Assembly: GCA_019454045.1 (NCBI GenBank)
Contig: SKCR01017740.1
Span: 62,001 to 126,000, forward strand
Direction: 5' to 3'
Length of the DNA stretch: 64,000 nucleotides
Source of the DNA: Zanthoxylum bungeanum
Lineage: Eukaryota > Streptophyta > Magnoliopsida > Sapindales > Rutaceae
How positions within the stretch are numbered: position 1 is the first letter of the stretch; each line of letters starts with the position of its first letter. This document shows positions 11,151 to 20,879 of the stretch, piece by piece. The notes beneath the pieces are model-generated. The model ran no database searches. It was not told the origin of the DNA and saw only the letters and a program-made list of their open reading frames with translations. The position numbers and the translations under genes are program-made.

Positions 11151-11698
11151 ATGGAAGAAGCTCTCGCAAATCTTCACAAGTAATTTTCTTCTCTCCCTCA
11201 AAAATCTCAGATGAAATTCTACAAAGCTCGCTTGGAATGGATGAGACTACTGATGATCAAAGGTACTCTAACTGACATTCGTTGGATTATTGAGGCACGA
11301 GTCCTATTGGCAGGTGAGTCTTCTGACTCTTTTATTTCACATCTGTCTGGTTTAGGAAGAAGCATATATGCTAAAAATAAGGAGCTAAAAGAATGGGTGT
11401 ATGCTATAAATGTGCTCGTATGTTTTGTGATACTCGTTGTCGTTATTTAGGAATGATGTCTAATAACCGTGAAGATAAGATTAATTTCATTAGGGATGGC
11501 TTGAGTAAGGAGTCTTTGGATGACATATCTAAAACTCTTGAGACGCATCCCAATGGATATGTGTATCACGAAATTCGCGTGTTATATACACAATTCCAAA
11601 AGGAAAGGCAACAGTTAAGTCTCGGGAATCTGACTCAAAAAGACCCTGTTTGCCAATTTATAAGAAAATTGGATGGGAAGCTTGTCCCTGACGCATAG
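11151..11698 (+). pseudogene. Element B extra ORF 1, Cys-rich, unrecognised
   Basis: ATG 11151 follows a pyrimidine-rich tract ending TGCAG (11131-11133), which resembles a 3' splice site. Frame 1 (MEEALANLHK) meets a TAA at 11181, resumes at 11211 (MKFYKARLEWMRLLMIKG...) and shifts near 11393 into a second frame. That frame contains CYKCARMFCDTRC, a CX2CX4CX3C arrangement suggesting a small zinc-binding site, then DKINFIRDGLSKESLDDISKTLETHPNGYVYHEIR and a stop at 11698. About 180 codons in all. I do not recognise the family. It is not a typical env (no signal peptide or C-terminal membrane anchor). It lies 240 bp upstream of the LOG-like gene and could have been captured with it or be an element gene. 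Confidence 0.5.
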
Positions 11699-11936
11699 AC
11701 GTCATTCAAGCCGCTTATTTTCTTGTAAATATTATATCTCTTTATATTTTCCTAATAATTGTGATTTGTTATTTTATTTTCTCTGACAGGATCCAAACCT
11801 TTTTTACTATCACGATTTATTTTACTATTTAACTAATAATTATCATTTGGCAGGTACTAATGCTATTATTTTTACTCACCTTTTTCAGGTGTTATAAATT
11901 CAATTCATCATTGCACTTTGAAGCATCCAGATAAAA
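11699..11936 (+). other. Spacer with three 3'-splice-site-like tracts before the LOG-like gene
   Basis: This noncoding AT-rich spacer contains three pyrimidine-rich stretches ending in CAG: CTCTGACAG (ends 11789), ATTTGGCAG (ends 11853) and CCTTTTTCAG (ends 11888, 48 bp before the LOG ATG). They may be acceptors for a spliced subgenomic RNA or leftover sequence from the captured transcript. Inferred only. Confidence 0.3.
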
Positions 11937-12591
11937 ATGGAAGCCACTTCAAGAAGATTAGTTGAAAACATCTGTGTGTTTTGCGTGGTACTAGTGTTGG
12001 TACTGAGCCACAATACATAGCAGCAGTACAGGAATTAGGACGAGTCATAGCTGAGAAGAATATGCACCTAGTATATGGCGGAGGCAATCTTGGACTAATG
12101 GGGATCGTTTCAAATGCCGTACAGGATGGAGGCAGTCAAGTTCTGGGTATCATCCCAAAACCCTTGGCAGAGGCAGATCTTATAGGATCATCAAACAGAG
12201 AAGAACTGATCGTGCCAGGTATGTCTGAACGACTGGTGGAAATGATTAACCGTGCTGATGCTTTTATTGCTTTGCCAAATGGTTTGGGTACGTTGGAGGA
12301 GATTTTTACAGTGCTCTTGGGCGAACTTGAACATACACCAGAAACCAATCGGATTGTTCACCGCATATGGATTTATGGTTTTCTTTGTGTATTTCTTGAT
12401 GATGCCCGGAGAAATGGGTTCGTATCAAAACCTCTAAAAGAACTCCTCTTCACTGCCAGAACTGCCCAGGAGGATTTAATGAACAAATTTTAGACTATGA
12501 ATCACAAATTGACCATATCCTTTCCAAGATAAAATGGTCCGATAATGATCGTGGTAAGAAGCGTCGGATAAATCTGGATCTTAACCTTTAA
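11937..12591 (+). pseudogene. LOG-like: LONELY GUY-like cytokinin riboside 5'-monophosphate phosphoribohydrolase, captured in element B
   Basis: LOG enzymes release active cytokinin bases from nucleoside monophosphates in the cytosol. From ATG 11937 the sequence reads a short leader and ENICVFC, then after a slip RGTSVGTEPQYIAAVQELG, LVYGGGNLGLMGIVSNAVQDGG, VLGIIPK, the Arg-containing MSERLVEMINRADAFIALP, and NGLGTLEEIF. The last is the signature PGGxGTxxE with the first Gly changed to Asn. After a second slip comes ANLNIHQKPIGLF, then FLCVFLDD and FVSKPLKELLFTARTA. The true C-terminus is in a third frame and ends LDLNL at 12591. The intact length would be about 215 residues, normal for LOG. 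There are no introns, although plant LOG genes usually have several, so an RNA-mediated capture is likely. At least four frame changes make it a pseudogene. Confidence 0.88.
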
Positions 12592-13929
12592 TTTTTCCAT
12601 TTAGATGTAGAATTTCAGCTAACTAGGTACTATCTTCTAAACTCTTCTTCTACTGTTTAAGACATTTAGGACAATGTCTCATTTAGGTTTGGGGGTAGGG
12701 AATAATTGATTAGTATATTGTTTGTATGTTTTTTTATTGGTCGTCCAAATTTTTTCGAAAAATACAAAAAAATTGAAAATTTTTACAAAATCAAAAAAAA
12801 TATTTTGTGTTTTTGTGTTTTAATTGATTATTATTGGGTGAAATTGGTGAGAGATAGCTGTGTAAGGAGTTCCCACTCCTGATACGTATTTCAACCTATT
12901 TTCGGAAAAAGTTAATTTTTGTTTATTTCCTTTTGAATTATTTAATTTGTAAATTCTCCATAAAACTGACTAAAATGGATCTTCATATGCTCAGTTGGCA
13001 GGTATTATCAACATGCATGGTAACATACGGACATGAGCTATAATTGAAAAGTTTGTAATATTCAGTGCTCTAGTTTAATTGGAGGAAGCATCTATGAGAA
13101 GTGATGGAGTAAGAAAAAAAATCATCTGAGATCCGAGTTATTAAGTCTGAAAGGGTGTTTTAACACCTAGTACCCTAAAGCCAACTGATTTGGGAGTTAT
13201 TGACCCAAAGCTCGCTACATGGATCAAGGATGTTGCAAAAATATATATAGCTGAAGTCTGAGTAATTAAGTCTGTAGGGGTGTCTTAACACCTGGTGCCC
13301 TAAAGCCAACTGGTTTGGGAGCCACCGACCCAACACTCGCTACATAGATGGAAGATATTGTATATAAATAAAAAAAATCAAAAATCAAAGGAAAGAAAAA
13401 TCAGAAAAATTATTCCATTAAAATCAGAAAAATTATTCCATTACTACAAAAGGTATGAATTCTGATAAAACTTTAGGACACAAATATTACTCCCTTATCA
13501 ACTGTATTTGTGACTGTTGTGGGCAAAAATGAGTTGATTAATATTTTGTTGGCTGTGTATATAGAGAATGGTAAATATAATCGGAGAGTTTACTTATTCG
13601 GTAATTTAGAAAGAAAGAAAACAACTAGTAACTTGGAGTAGAAGTTTCACCTGATTAGTCACTAACTTCTTTATTCTCTTTTCTCTTGTCTTTTTACTTT
13701 TGTGTGCATTCGTTTTACTATCTTTTTACTTTTGTAAAATATTTGTGGGTATCATTGCTGTAAACTCTCACGAGACTATAACTCGTCCACTAGGGACACC
13801 TAGGGGTTTAAGGGCTTGTTGCATATGCTAAATGGAACTGTGATCCCTACGAAAGTGGCTTAGCTTAATTTATTTTTATATTATTTTATGTTTTACTCGA
13901 GGACTAGCAAAATGTTAGGTTTGGGGGTG
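12592..13929 (+). other. Element B 3' noncoding region with polypurine tracts
   Basis: No coding sequence is seen. TTAGGTTTGGGGGT occurs twice: at about 12683-12696, just after the LOG-like gene, and at about 13915-13928, directly before the 3' LTR at 13930, where it serves as the polypurine tract for plus-strand priming. The internal copy resembles a second central tract. Confidence 0.65.
13125..13350 (+). repeat. Two-copy tandem repeat with conserved hairpins
   Basis: Two imperfect copies of about 100 bp, offset by about 125 bp. Each contains GGTGT-YTTA-ACACC (13154-13167 and 13279-13292) and TTTGGG...CCCAA(A) (13189-13209 and the equivalent), both able to fold into hairpins. The stems are kept while loop bases differ. 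Confidence 0.6.
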
Positions 13930-15936
13930 TGATGAGTGGTAAATGTATCACTATTTCCCACTCATTTGACCTAATATTATGTATAGTTTCTTGAGTTTTA
14001 TGAATATTTTGATGTGTTTTGTGTTATTTTGTAGATAAATAAAGTTTCAGGACATTCTGGAGGTGATTTGGGGCCAAAACATTGAAAAATGACACAAAAG
14101 GGCAAAATGGTAATTTGGCACGTCGCAACGTGCATCCTGCGTCGCAACGTCTAACGGGCGCCGCCTCATGCTAACATGCGCCAGGGACACGGGTCAGAAT
14201 CTAAGAAGTTTGACTTTGCTAACATGCGTCAAATTACTAACGTGCGCCGTGCCACGTGTGAACATCACATCCGATTATGCTAACGTGCACTGTGCCATGT
14301 GTCATCATCATATGGTGCCGACAATTTGCCTTCGCCACGTGTCATCCACATCTTTGCCACGTCATCAGAAGACCGAGTCCAAATGCAGGAGTCAGCTTGC
14401 CATTGGCATCCACGTCATCATCAGCCAATCACAGTGCGCCACGTGTCGCAATCCTACGGTGCCGACAATCACTATCGCCATGTGTCGCCACATCATCACC
14501 ACATCACTGCCACGTCAGCTCAATTATTGAATTAATCATCCAAAATGCCACGTCATCGGATAAGAATCTCGGCGGACTAATCAGAATGTGACACTTGTCG
14601 CGTCACGACGCGTGATCCTTACGCCTATAAATTCAGCTCGAGATTTCAGTTTCAAATGTACTTTCCTCTCTGTAATTCTCTGAATAAATAGGATTTTTAC
14701 TATTCAGCAATGAGGAGGTAACTTCTCTCTGCTAGGGTGAAAGAAAAACTTTTATTACTGCTATTTAGATTAATCTCCATTAATTATAATATATTCACTA
14801 CTTAAAATTTGACTTAACAAGGATACCGCTATATTGGTCGGTTGGTAATCAATTATAAACTGGTTTTAATTCGACTAAGCAAGGATACCGCCTGGTTGGT
14901 CGGCTGGTAATTTACCGCCTATATGGCTGGTTTATAAATAAATATTTATACTGTTTTTATGGCAGGTCGGACTTAATTTGACTTAATCAAGTTACCACCT
15001 ATATGGCTGGTTGGTAATATTATCACAAGTTAATATATTATATTAAGGGAGATATCTAAAATAGTAGTGGTTAAAAGTAGATCCTTTAACCCATAGCATT
15101 TTATTTTATTGTAATTTTACTTTTCAGTATTTACTTTACCGCATTTACTTTTCAACATTTTACTTTATGTCTTTTATTTTTAAGTTTTTACTAGCCCTAG
15201 TTATGTGTCGTAACTAAGTTAGTTATCTGGGGTTGTGATGAATTTTAATATCATCGGTTTATAAGGGGTTATTTTATAGTTTGGGTAATTTAAAGATTTA
15301 CTTATTAAGTCTTAAGCTTAATGCGTCTTGTTAACTGGCCACTAATAAGATTGATATGGTAAATCTAAAATAAACTTGACAAAGGAATTTTAGGTTTCAG
15401 CATTAGACTTAATAGCCTATGATCTTCTTTGAGGATAGATAACCCTTTATTAGATTTCCTTACAGGATAGACATATACCCGTCGGGCGGGGGTAGCCACA
15501 ATTAGAACTTAATCTTAATGAATCAAGGTACTTTGGTTGACATAGACATATGGTTCAATTGGGTTATACTGGGTATTTGTATCTGACCATCGACAGAGGC
15601 TTTTACATAATTTCGTGTTCCAGGTTAGTAAACCGATATATTACACAAACATGAAATAAACACTTCATCTTTTAAAAGATATTGGAAAGATTCACAACCC
15701 TGGATAGTTTCTTAATATTGAATTTTATTTAATTTAATTTTGAGTAATTTTATTTACTTGTTTTTAAGTTTAAAATCATCACCATTTCAAATCAATCAAT
15801 CAACCTGTTAGATACTAGTAATCATTTGACCTAATAAAATTAATAGATTAGGTATTAAGTCCTCGTGAGATCGATATTTTTATACTACTTGAACGATACG
15901 TGCGCTTACGTTATACGTGTGTGATTACGCCGGTCA
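13930..15936 (+). repeat. Element B 3' LTR
   Basis: A 2007-bp LTR matching 3697-5706, beginning TGATGAGTGG and ending GCCGGTCA. It is followed by ATATG, the right target duplication. Many substitutions and small indels separate it from the 5' LTR, especially in the promoter part. Confidence 0.93.
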
Positions 15937-17540
15937 ATATGATAATTTATTATTATCAACGACGGGTAATGGTTCATCAACCCTTTCCTTACCCTCTGAA
16001 TCTGTTTTATTCTCAACTTTGCGAGGTTCAAGAATAGATCTTTGGATGTCCTTACCACTACGAAGAGTAATAACAGATATGACTTGGTCTAAGTGTTGAT
16101 TTCCAGAACTACCGTCGTGAGAATTTAAATGACTTTTGGGATTTGACTGTGGTTGTGCATGAAACTTTCCTTTCTCATTAATGGTTAATGCAGAGATGTA
16201 ATTTTAGCAAAACTTTCTCTTAAATCATTCATTGTTTGTGCATTTTAGTTATTAACGGCTTCATGTTTTTCCATGAATGCATTCAAGGTATCCTCAATAG
16301 TTTTCCTAGGTGGTGGGACATATGGTGCATAATTCTGGGAATTTCAGAAATTCTGGTGAACCTTGGGAGGTTGTTGTGAGGATTGTGCTTGGTTATTATT
16401 CCTCCAATTGAAGTTTGGATGGTTTCTCCAACTAGAATTATAGATTTGTGAGTATGGGTTTGGATTTGATCTATTGAATGTGTTTATGGAACTGACTTGG
16501 TCATGGAGACATTCTTGCAGGGCTGTCAAAGATGGGTAAACTTGTGTGACATGTTCATTAGAATTACAGATTTGACAAATGACTTCCTGAACTGACTTAA
16601 TATAAGTCACTCTTTCCTGCTTCTAAAGCCTCAATTTTTTTAGATAGAGATGCATACTTGGCAGCAAGGTCATGGTCTTCCCTAAGGTTAAACATACCTC
16701 TACCAGATGGCTGTGGTTTTACAGACGACTCATAGGTGCCAAGTGGTGTCCCATTGTTGTGCATTCTCTGCTGTGTGTTCTAGGTAATCTAGTGCATCTT
16801 CGGGATCTTTGTCCCTAACCTCACTATTACACATCATCTCCACTACTTGTTTACCTTGGGGTGTTAACCCATAGAGAAATAGGAAACCGACCTTATGTTT
16901 CAAACCCATGATGTTGACAAATATTTACCATATTTTTAAACCTCTCCCAACATTGGTAAAGTGTTTCCCCAACTCTTGTGTGAAGGCTGTGATTCTCCTC
17001 TTAAAGGAATTGTTCTATGAGGGGAAAGAACTTTTTAAGAAACTGTTCTTGTAAACCATTCCATGTTCTAATAGATCCCGACCTAAGGTTTTGCAGCCAA
17101 ATTTTAGCTTTATCCTTTAAAGAAAAGGGAAAAAACTTTAAACGAATTATATTCATGCTACAATTTTGGTATGTGTAAGTGTTACATTCCTCTTCAAACT
17201 CCTTTAAGTGCTGATAAGGATTCACTGATTCTTGACCGTAGAATGTGGGTAAAAGATGGATGATATCTGATTTAAAATTTAAAAATGTTGCATTTGGAGG
17301 AAAAATAATACAAGATGTTGATCATGTCCTAGTGGGATTCATGAATTGTCTGAGTGTCCTTTGATGATAAGGATCTCTGTGATGAGACTCGTTTTCTTTC
17401 TTATTAATTGGGTTTTCAACTCGGGCATGTAGATTTTCAACTGGATTTTCAATTTGGTTCTCGGCCATTTTGACAAATGATGAAGTTGATGGAGATTCTC
17501 TGTTTAGTCTTCCACTGGATGATCGAGACCAATGTCTCAT
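15937..17540 (-). pseudogene. Element A gag
   Basis: The minus-strand Athila gag starts at about 17540 (MRHWSRSSSGRLNRESPS). Then comes NPYQHLKEFEEECNTY and LKFFPFSLKDKAKIWLQNLRSGSIRTWNGLQEQFLKKFFP (17001-17225), the retrotransposon gag capsid domain. Next is RSNPNPYSQIYNSSWRNHPNFNW (16344-16610), the counterpart of the element B text, and the coding then runs to 15937, where element B interrupts it. Stops and frameshifts occur between these pieces. Confidence 0.85.
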
Positions 17541-17670
17541 GCAACCTAAATAAAATAAAAACAAATACAATATTACAAAAAGGAAGTTAATTCCAAGATA
17601 AATAAAAAAAATAAACTAACAAAAATAAAATAAAGAAAAAGAAAAATTATTCTATCTACTAAATAATAAT

Positions 17671-17687
17671 TCCCGGCAACGGCGCCA
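17671..17687 (-). other. Element A primer-binding site
   Basis: On the minus strand TGGCGCCGTTGCCGGGA, separated by TCAAGTTTT from the LTR end, is the standard Athila primer site. It fixes element A's orientation and the LTR boundary at 17694. Confidence 0.85.
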
Positions 17688-17693
17688 AAAACT

Positions 17694-18380
17694 TGACACG
17701 ATATAAAAGTTGGTCTTTTACTCCCAAGTATAAGAGTGTCGAAGTAATAAAATAAACCGGTCAGTCCGGGTTGATCCACATGGAATAGATTTAGTAAAAC
17801 AGAATGATAAGTAGAGTGAAAAGAAAAAGGTTTGATTTGTTGAAGTTGTTGGAAACTTTTAAGTGAAAATACAGTAAAAAATGAAATGCTGGAGTTAGGG
17901 GATCCACTTTTAATATTTCAAATCTAGAAATCTCGTTTAATTATAATATATAAATTATCCTTGTTACCCAATTACTTTATCTCAGGAATTAATTATGCCA
18001 ATATATAGAACCGACCATAAAGGCGGTGGTCATTTTGTTGATAACTAGTCCTGCCAAGGTACTAAGTATGCAAAAAACATAAAACCAGCCATATAGGCGG
18101 TGATACCATTTTTCTATAACAAGTCTGCCAAGGTACTCAATTATGCCAAAATCTTATAAACCATCCATATATGTGGTAGTAAGAAAAACCAACCATATAT
18201 GCGGTAGCAAGGTAAAACCAGCCATATAGGTGGTAACAAGATAAAACCATCCATATAGGTGGTAGCTAATTTTATCAATAATTAATCTAGATCTAAATCA
18301 AGTTTTAATCATTAGATTACAATTTATTTATTATAATGTAGGCGAGATTGATCTAAGTTTTCATTATATGAAACATGAAG

Positions 18381-18382
<2 letters not shown>
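17694..18382 (-). repeat. Element A 5' LTR (right-hand side, incomplete)
   Basis: On the minus strand it ends ...CGTGTCA at 17694. It includes six copies of a unit related to the element B LTR array, between 18005 and 18265 (plus-strand reading AAACCAGCCATATAGGCGGT). The outer LTR end was not recognised. The LTR may continue through the AT microsatellite to somewhere before 18971. No matching 3' LTR is present beside the integrase at 1952. Confidence 0.7.

Positions 18383-18445
<63 letters not shown>
18383..18445. repeat. (AT)n microsatellite
   Basis: An uninterrupted run of AT dinucleotides, about 63 bp. It is probably hypervariable and a likely site of assembly length error. Confidence 0.95.
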
Positions 18446-18446
<1 letters not shown>

Positions 18447-18971
18447 TTTTATCACAATTATCCATCTTTGAAATATCATTAAATCAGTAACTCAAGCAAA
18501 TTGTCTTCTATTCGGATACAACTATCTTCAATACCAAAACAAATTTACTTTAACTCTTGACAAACTTTCTTCAATACCAAATACCTTATGATAACTTAAA
18601 TTTCATATCTCTTTCACAATATACGTAGATACAATACAAACTTAGCACACATTTTATAGCATCTTATGGTCACACCGGTTTACATGTCATTCTTTCATTC
18701 CATGCACACATACACCATCCATACATATAACATGATCTATCACACATACATATATACTCAACCAAACACAACAGTCAAGGCATCTAGGAACACACAATCA
18801 AGACATCACATACATATAAGCTGGCTCACACATAAATTGTTCTTACTAGACTCATTACCTATTTTAGAATAGGTATGAGATGAATGTCGTCCGAATGGAT
18901 TTCCTAACCAGCTCGGCAACTACACCACGAATTCATTAACTAATTAAACATACACACATGCATACATATCA
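18446..18971. other. AT-rich noncoding sequence
   Basis: Rich in CATACATATA-like text with no coding signal. Similar-looking text resumes at 27913 beyond element D, so this may be the DNA into which D was inserted, or the outer part of the element A LTR. Confidence 0.35.
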
Positions 18972-20865
18972 TGTTGGATAATTATGACCCATAGCATCAC
19001 TATTTGTAAAAGACATAGTGTGCTTTGTACAAATTAACTATGTGACAAAGGAAATTGCTCTTTTATCATTTTGTAATTGGATTACTTGGATATACAAATG
19101 ATAAAAGTCCATATGATTAGTACCAGATAAATAAGATATGAGACAGTATTAATCCATGAATGGTTTAATCATTAAATATCCCTAGTCGTAGTATTATCGA
19201 GACTGAACATCGATAATGTGGAATTGACTAGTAATACACTTATGCGTGTTATGGAAGCTTAACGACATAGTTATAATATATTTAAGAATTGGATACTTAT
19301 GAAAGTGTGATAGGAGGTTCTGTTAGCCATTGGACCGGGAACAGCTTCGCTCTGGATAGACCCCTCGGAATCCCATTGGTAGTATGAATATGTGTCTATG
19401 GCAATCCTCATCAGGGTAGGTGTATGTGGTCTTAACCTGAGACTTGCATCGCTAATACTTGCGAGAATCAGTACGCTTTGGTTTTGGTCGTCCGGGGCTT
19501 TAACATGTTTTATGTACGCCTCTTCTGGGTTACTGAGAATCGTAGTGTATTGGGTGTGATGTCAAGATGGAAATATCACTTCATTCATATGGAGAAGATG
19601 ATCACGCAGGGATACAGAACTAGTACTCTAATATGTTGCAGCTATTGAGATAATATGACTAGGTCATGATTATCCGATTACAGAGACTAGTTGCTAGTGA
19701 TCCGATATATGCTTCGTACATGGAAGACATAATTCCAGCCCCAGACCTAGCATGTGACATTCGATACTAGATCGTAATACGCAATACATAGTATACTATG
19801 CCTGATATTGATTATATATTATTCGTTGAATATTTCTGGAGAATTGGGTAGGCACAGTGCTTTGCAAGAAGCCAACCATGTCTTGTAAATCGGTGAGAAC
19901 GTGGTACGTGATACGAACGTGTCGGATAGTCCGACAATCGGATTTATTACTGACATATACATGGATCTCTTGGGTCGCTTCCCAAAGATTCACCGATGAG
20001 ATTTGAGTCGAACAGAATTATCTAGGATTAATTATGAAAGAGAGAAAATTAATCTAGGATTAATTATGGCAAGAATTTATCTGGGATAAAATTCATATAG
20101 AAGAGAGAATGCGATTAATTTGGAATTAATCGATTAAATAATATATTAGATATATTAATAGAAATCAGATTTCAATGCGGAATTAAAATTAGATTTTAAT
20201 TCGAGCGAACGAATTAATTTGGAATTAATTCGCAAGCGACTTTCGTAATAATTTTGCTAGGCATTATTATTTAATTAAATTGGATTTAATTACGTCGCGA
20301 CGGAAAATTCATTTAGTTCGGAATTAAACGAACCCAAGCCCGAGCGAAGTTGCTTGTTGAGTTAGCCGACTTAAATTTGGAATTTAAAAGTGGTGGGACC
20401 CACTTCACTTACATCAACTTGTTGGACATGTGATGGAAGTGGTTAGGCTTGAATTATGGATTTGATTTGTTGGCAAGTAAGGCTTGGCTTTACTTATAAA
20501 ACACTCAAACCAAATCCAACACACAACCTTTGTATAAATTAAAGCAAGTCAACTTTGGAAGTAAGACAAGTTACTATTCTCAGCAAACTCTCTCTTCTTC
20601 CTTTGCTCATTGCCGTGAGGTTCTTCCTTCTCCATTGAAGTTTTGTTGCAAACTTTCATTAAGCTAGCACTTTAAAGGAGTCAAAGAAGGTGATAGGGAA
20701 ACTTACCATTGGGTTGGATTCACTCATAGAAGGCTTGGAGCTTCCAACAAGCATACAAATTTTTGAAATCTACATCCGATCAATGTAAGTTTTTCCGTAA
20801 CTCTCTTGATCATTCACACACAATATCATGACATAGAGACCTTGGGCATGTCTAGGACACTAACA
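18972..20865 (+). repeat. Element D 5' LTR
   Basis: An 1894-bp LTR beginning TGTTGGATAATTATGACCC and ending GGACACTAACA. A TATA box (TATAAA, 20495-20500) lies about 370 bp before the end. No ORF in it is credible. Confidence 0.9.
20495..20500 (+). promoter_or_regulatory. TATA box of element D LTR
   Basis: TATAAA in TTTACTTATAAAACACTC. Its position relative to the LTR end fits a U3/R boundary shortly downstream. Confidence 0.5.
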
Positions 20866-20866
20866 A

Positions 20867-20879
20867 TGGTATGAGAGCC
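20867..20879 (+). other. Element D primer-binding site
   Basis: TGGTATGAGAGCC, one base different from the usual copia site TGGTATCAGAGCC that pairs with initiator tRNA-Met. It starts 1 bp after the LTR. Confidence 0.85.

Larger units (their letters stand above)
3697..15936 (+). mobile_element. Element B: full-length Athila-type Ty3/gypsy retrotransposon carrying a LOG-like gene
   Basis: This is a complete 12.2-kb element. It has two LTRs beginning TGATGAGTGG and ending CCGGTCA, a TGGCGCC primer-binding site right after the 5' LTR, gag-protease-RT-RNase H-integrase in Athila order, and a G-rich polypurine tract before the 3' LTR. It is flanked by ATGTG (3692-3696) and ATATG (15937-15941), a 5-bp target duplication with one transition. 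All ORFs are broken and the LTRs differ at many positions, so the insertion is not recent. Between integrase and the 3' LTR lie an unidentified Cys-rich ORF and a LONELY GUY-like sequence, which is unusual for this family. Confidence 0.93.

Noticed and set aside
11937..12591. LOG-like sequence as an intact host gene
   Set aside because: It has at least four frame changes, an altered PGGxGTxxE motif and lies between element pol and LTR, so it is called a captured pseudogene.
18964..18971. Target duplication for element D
   Set aside because: The right LTR end is missing, so no duplication can be paired with the left flank.
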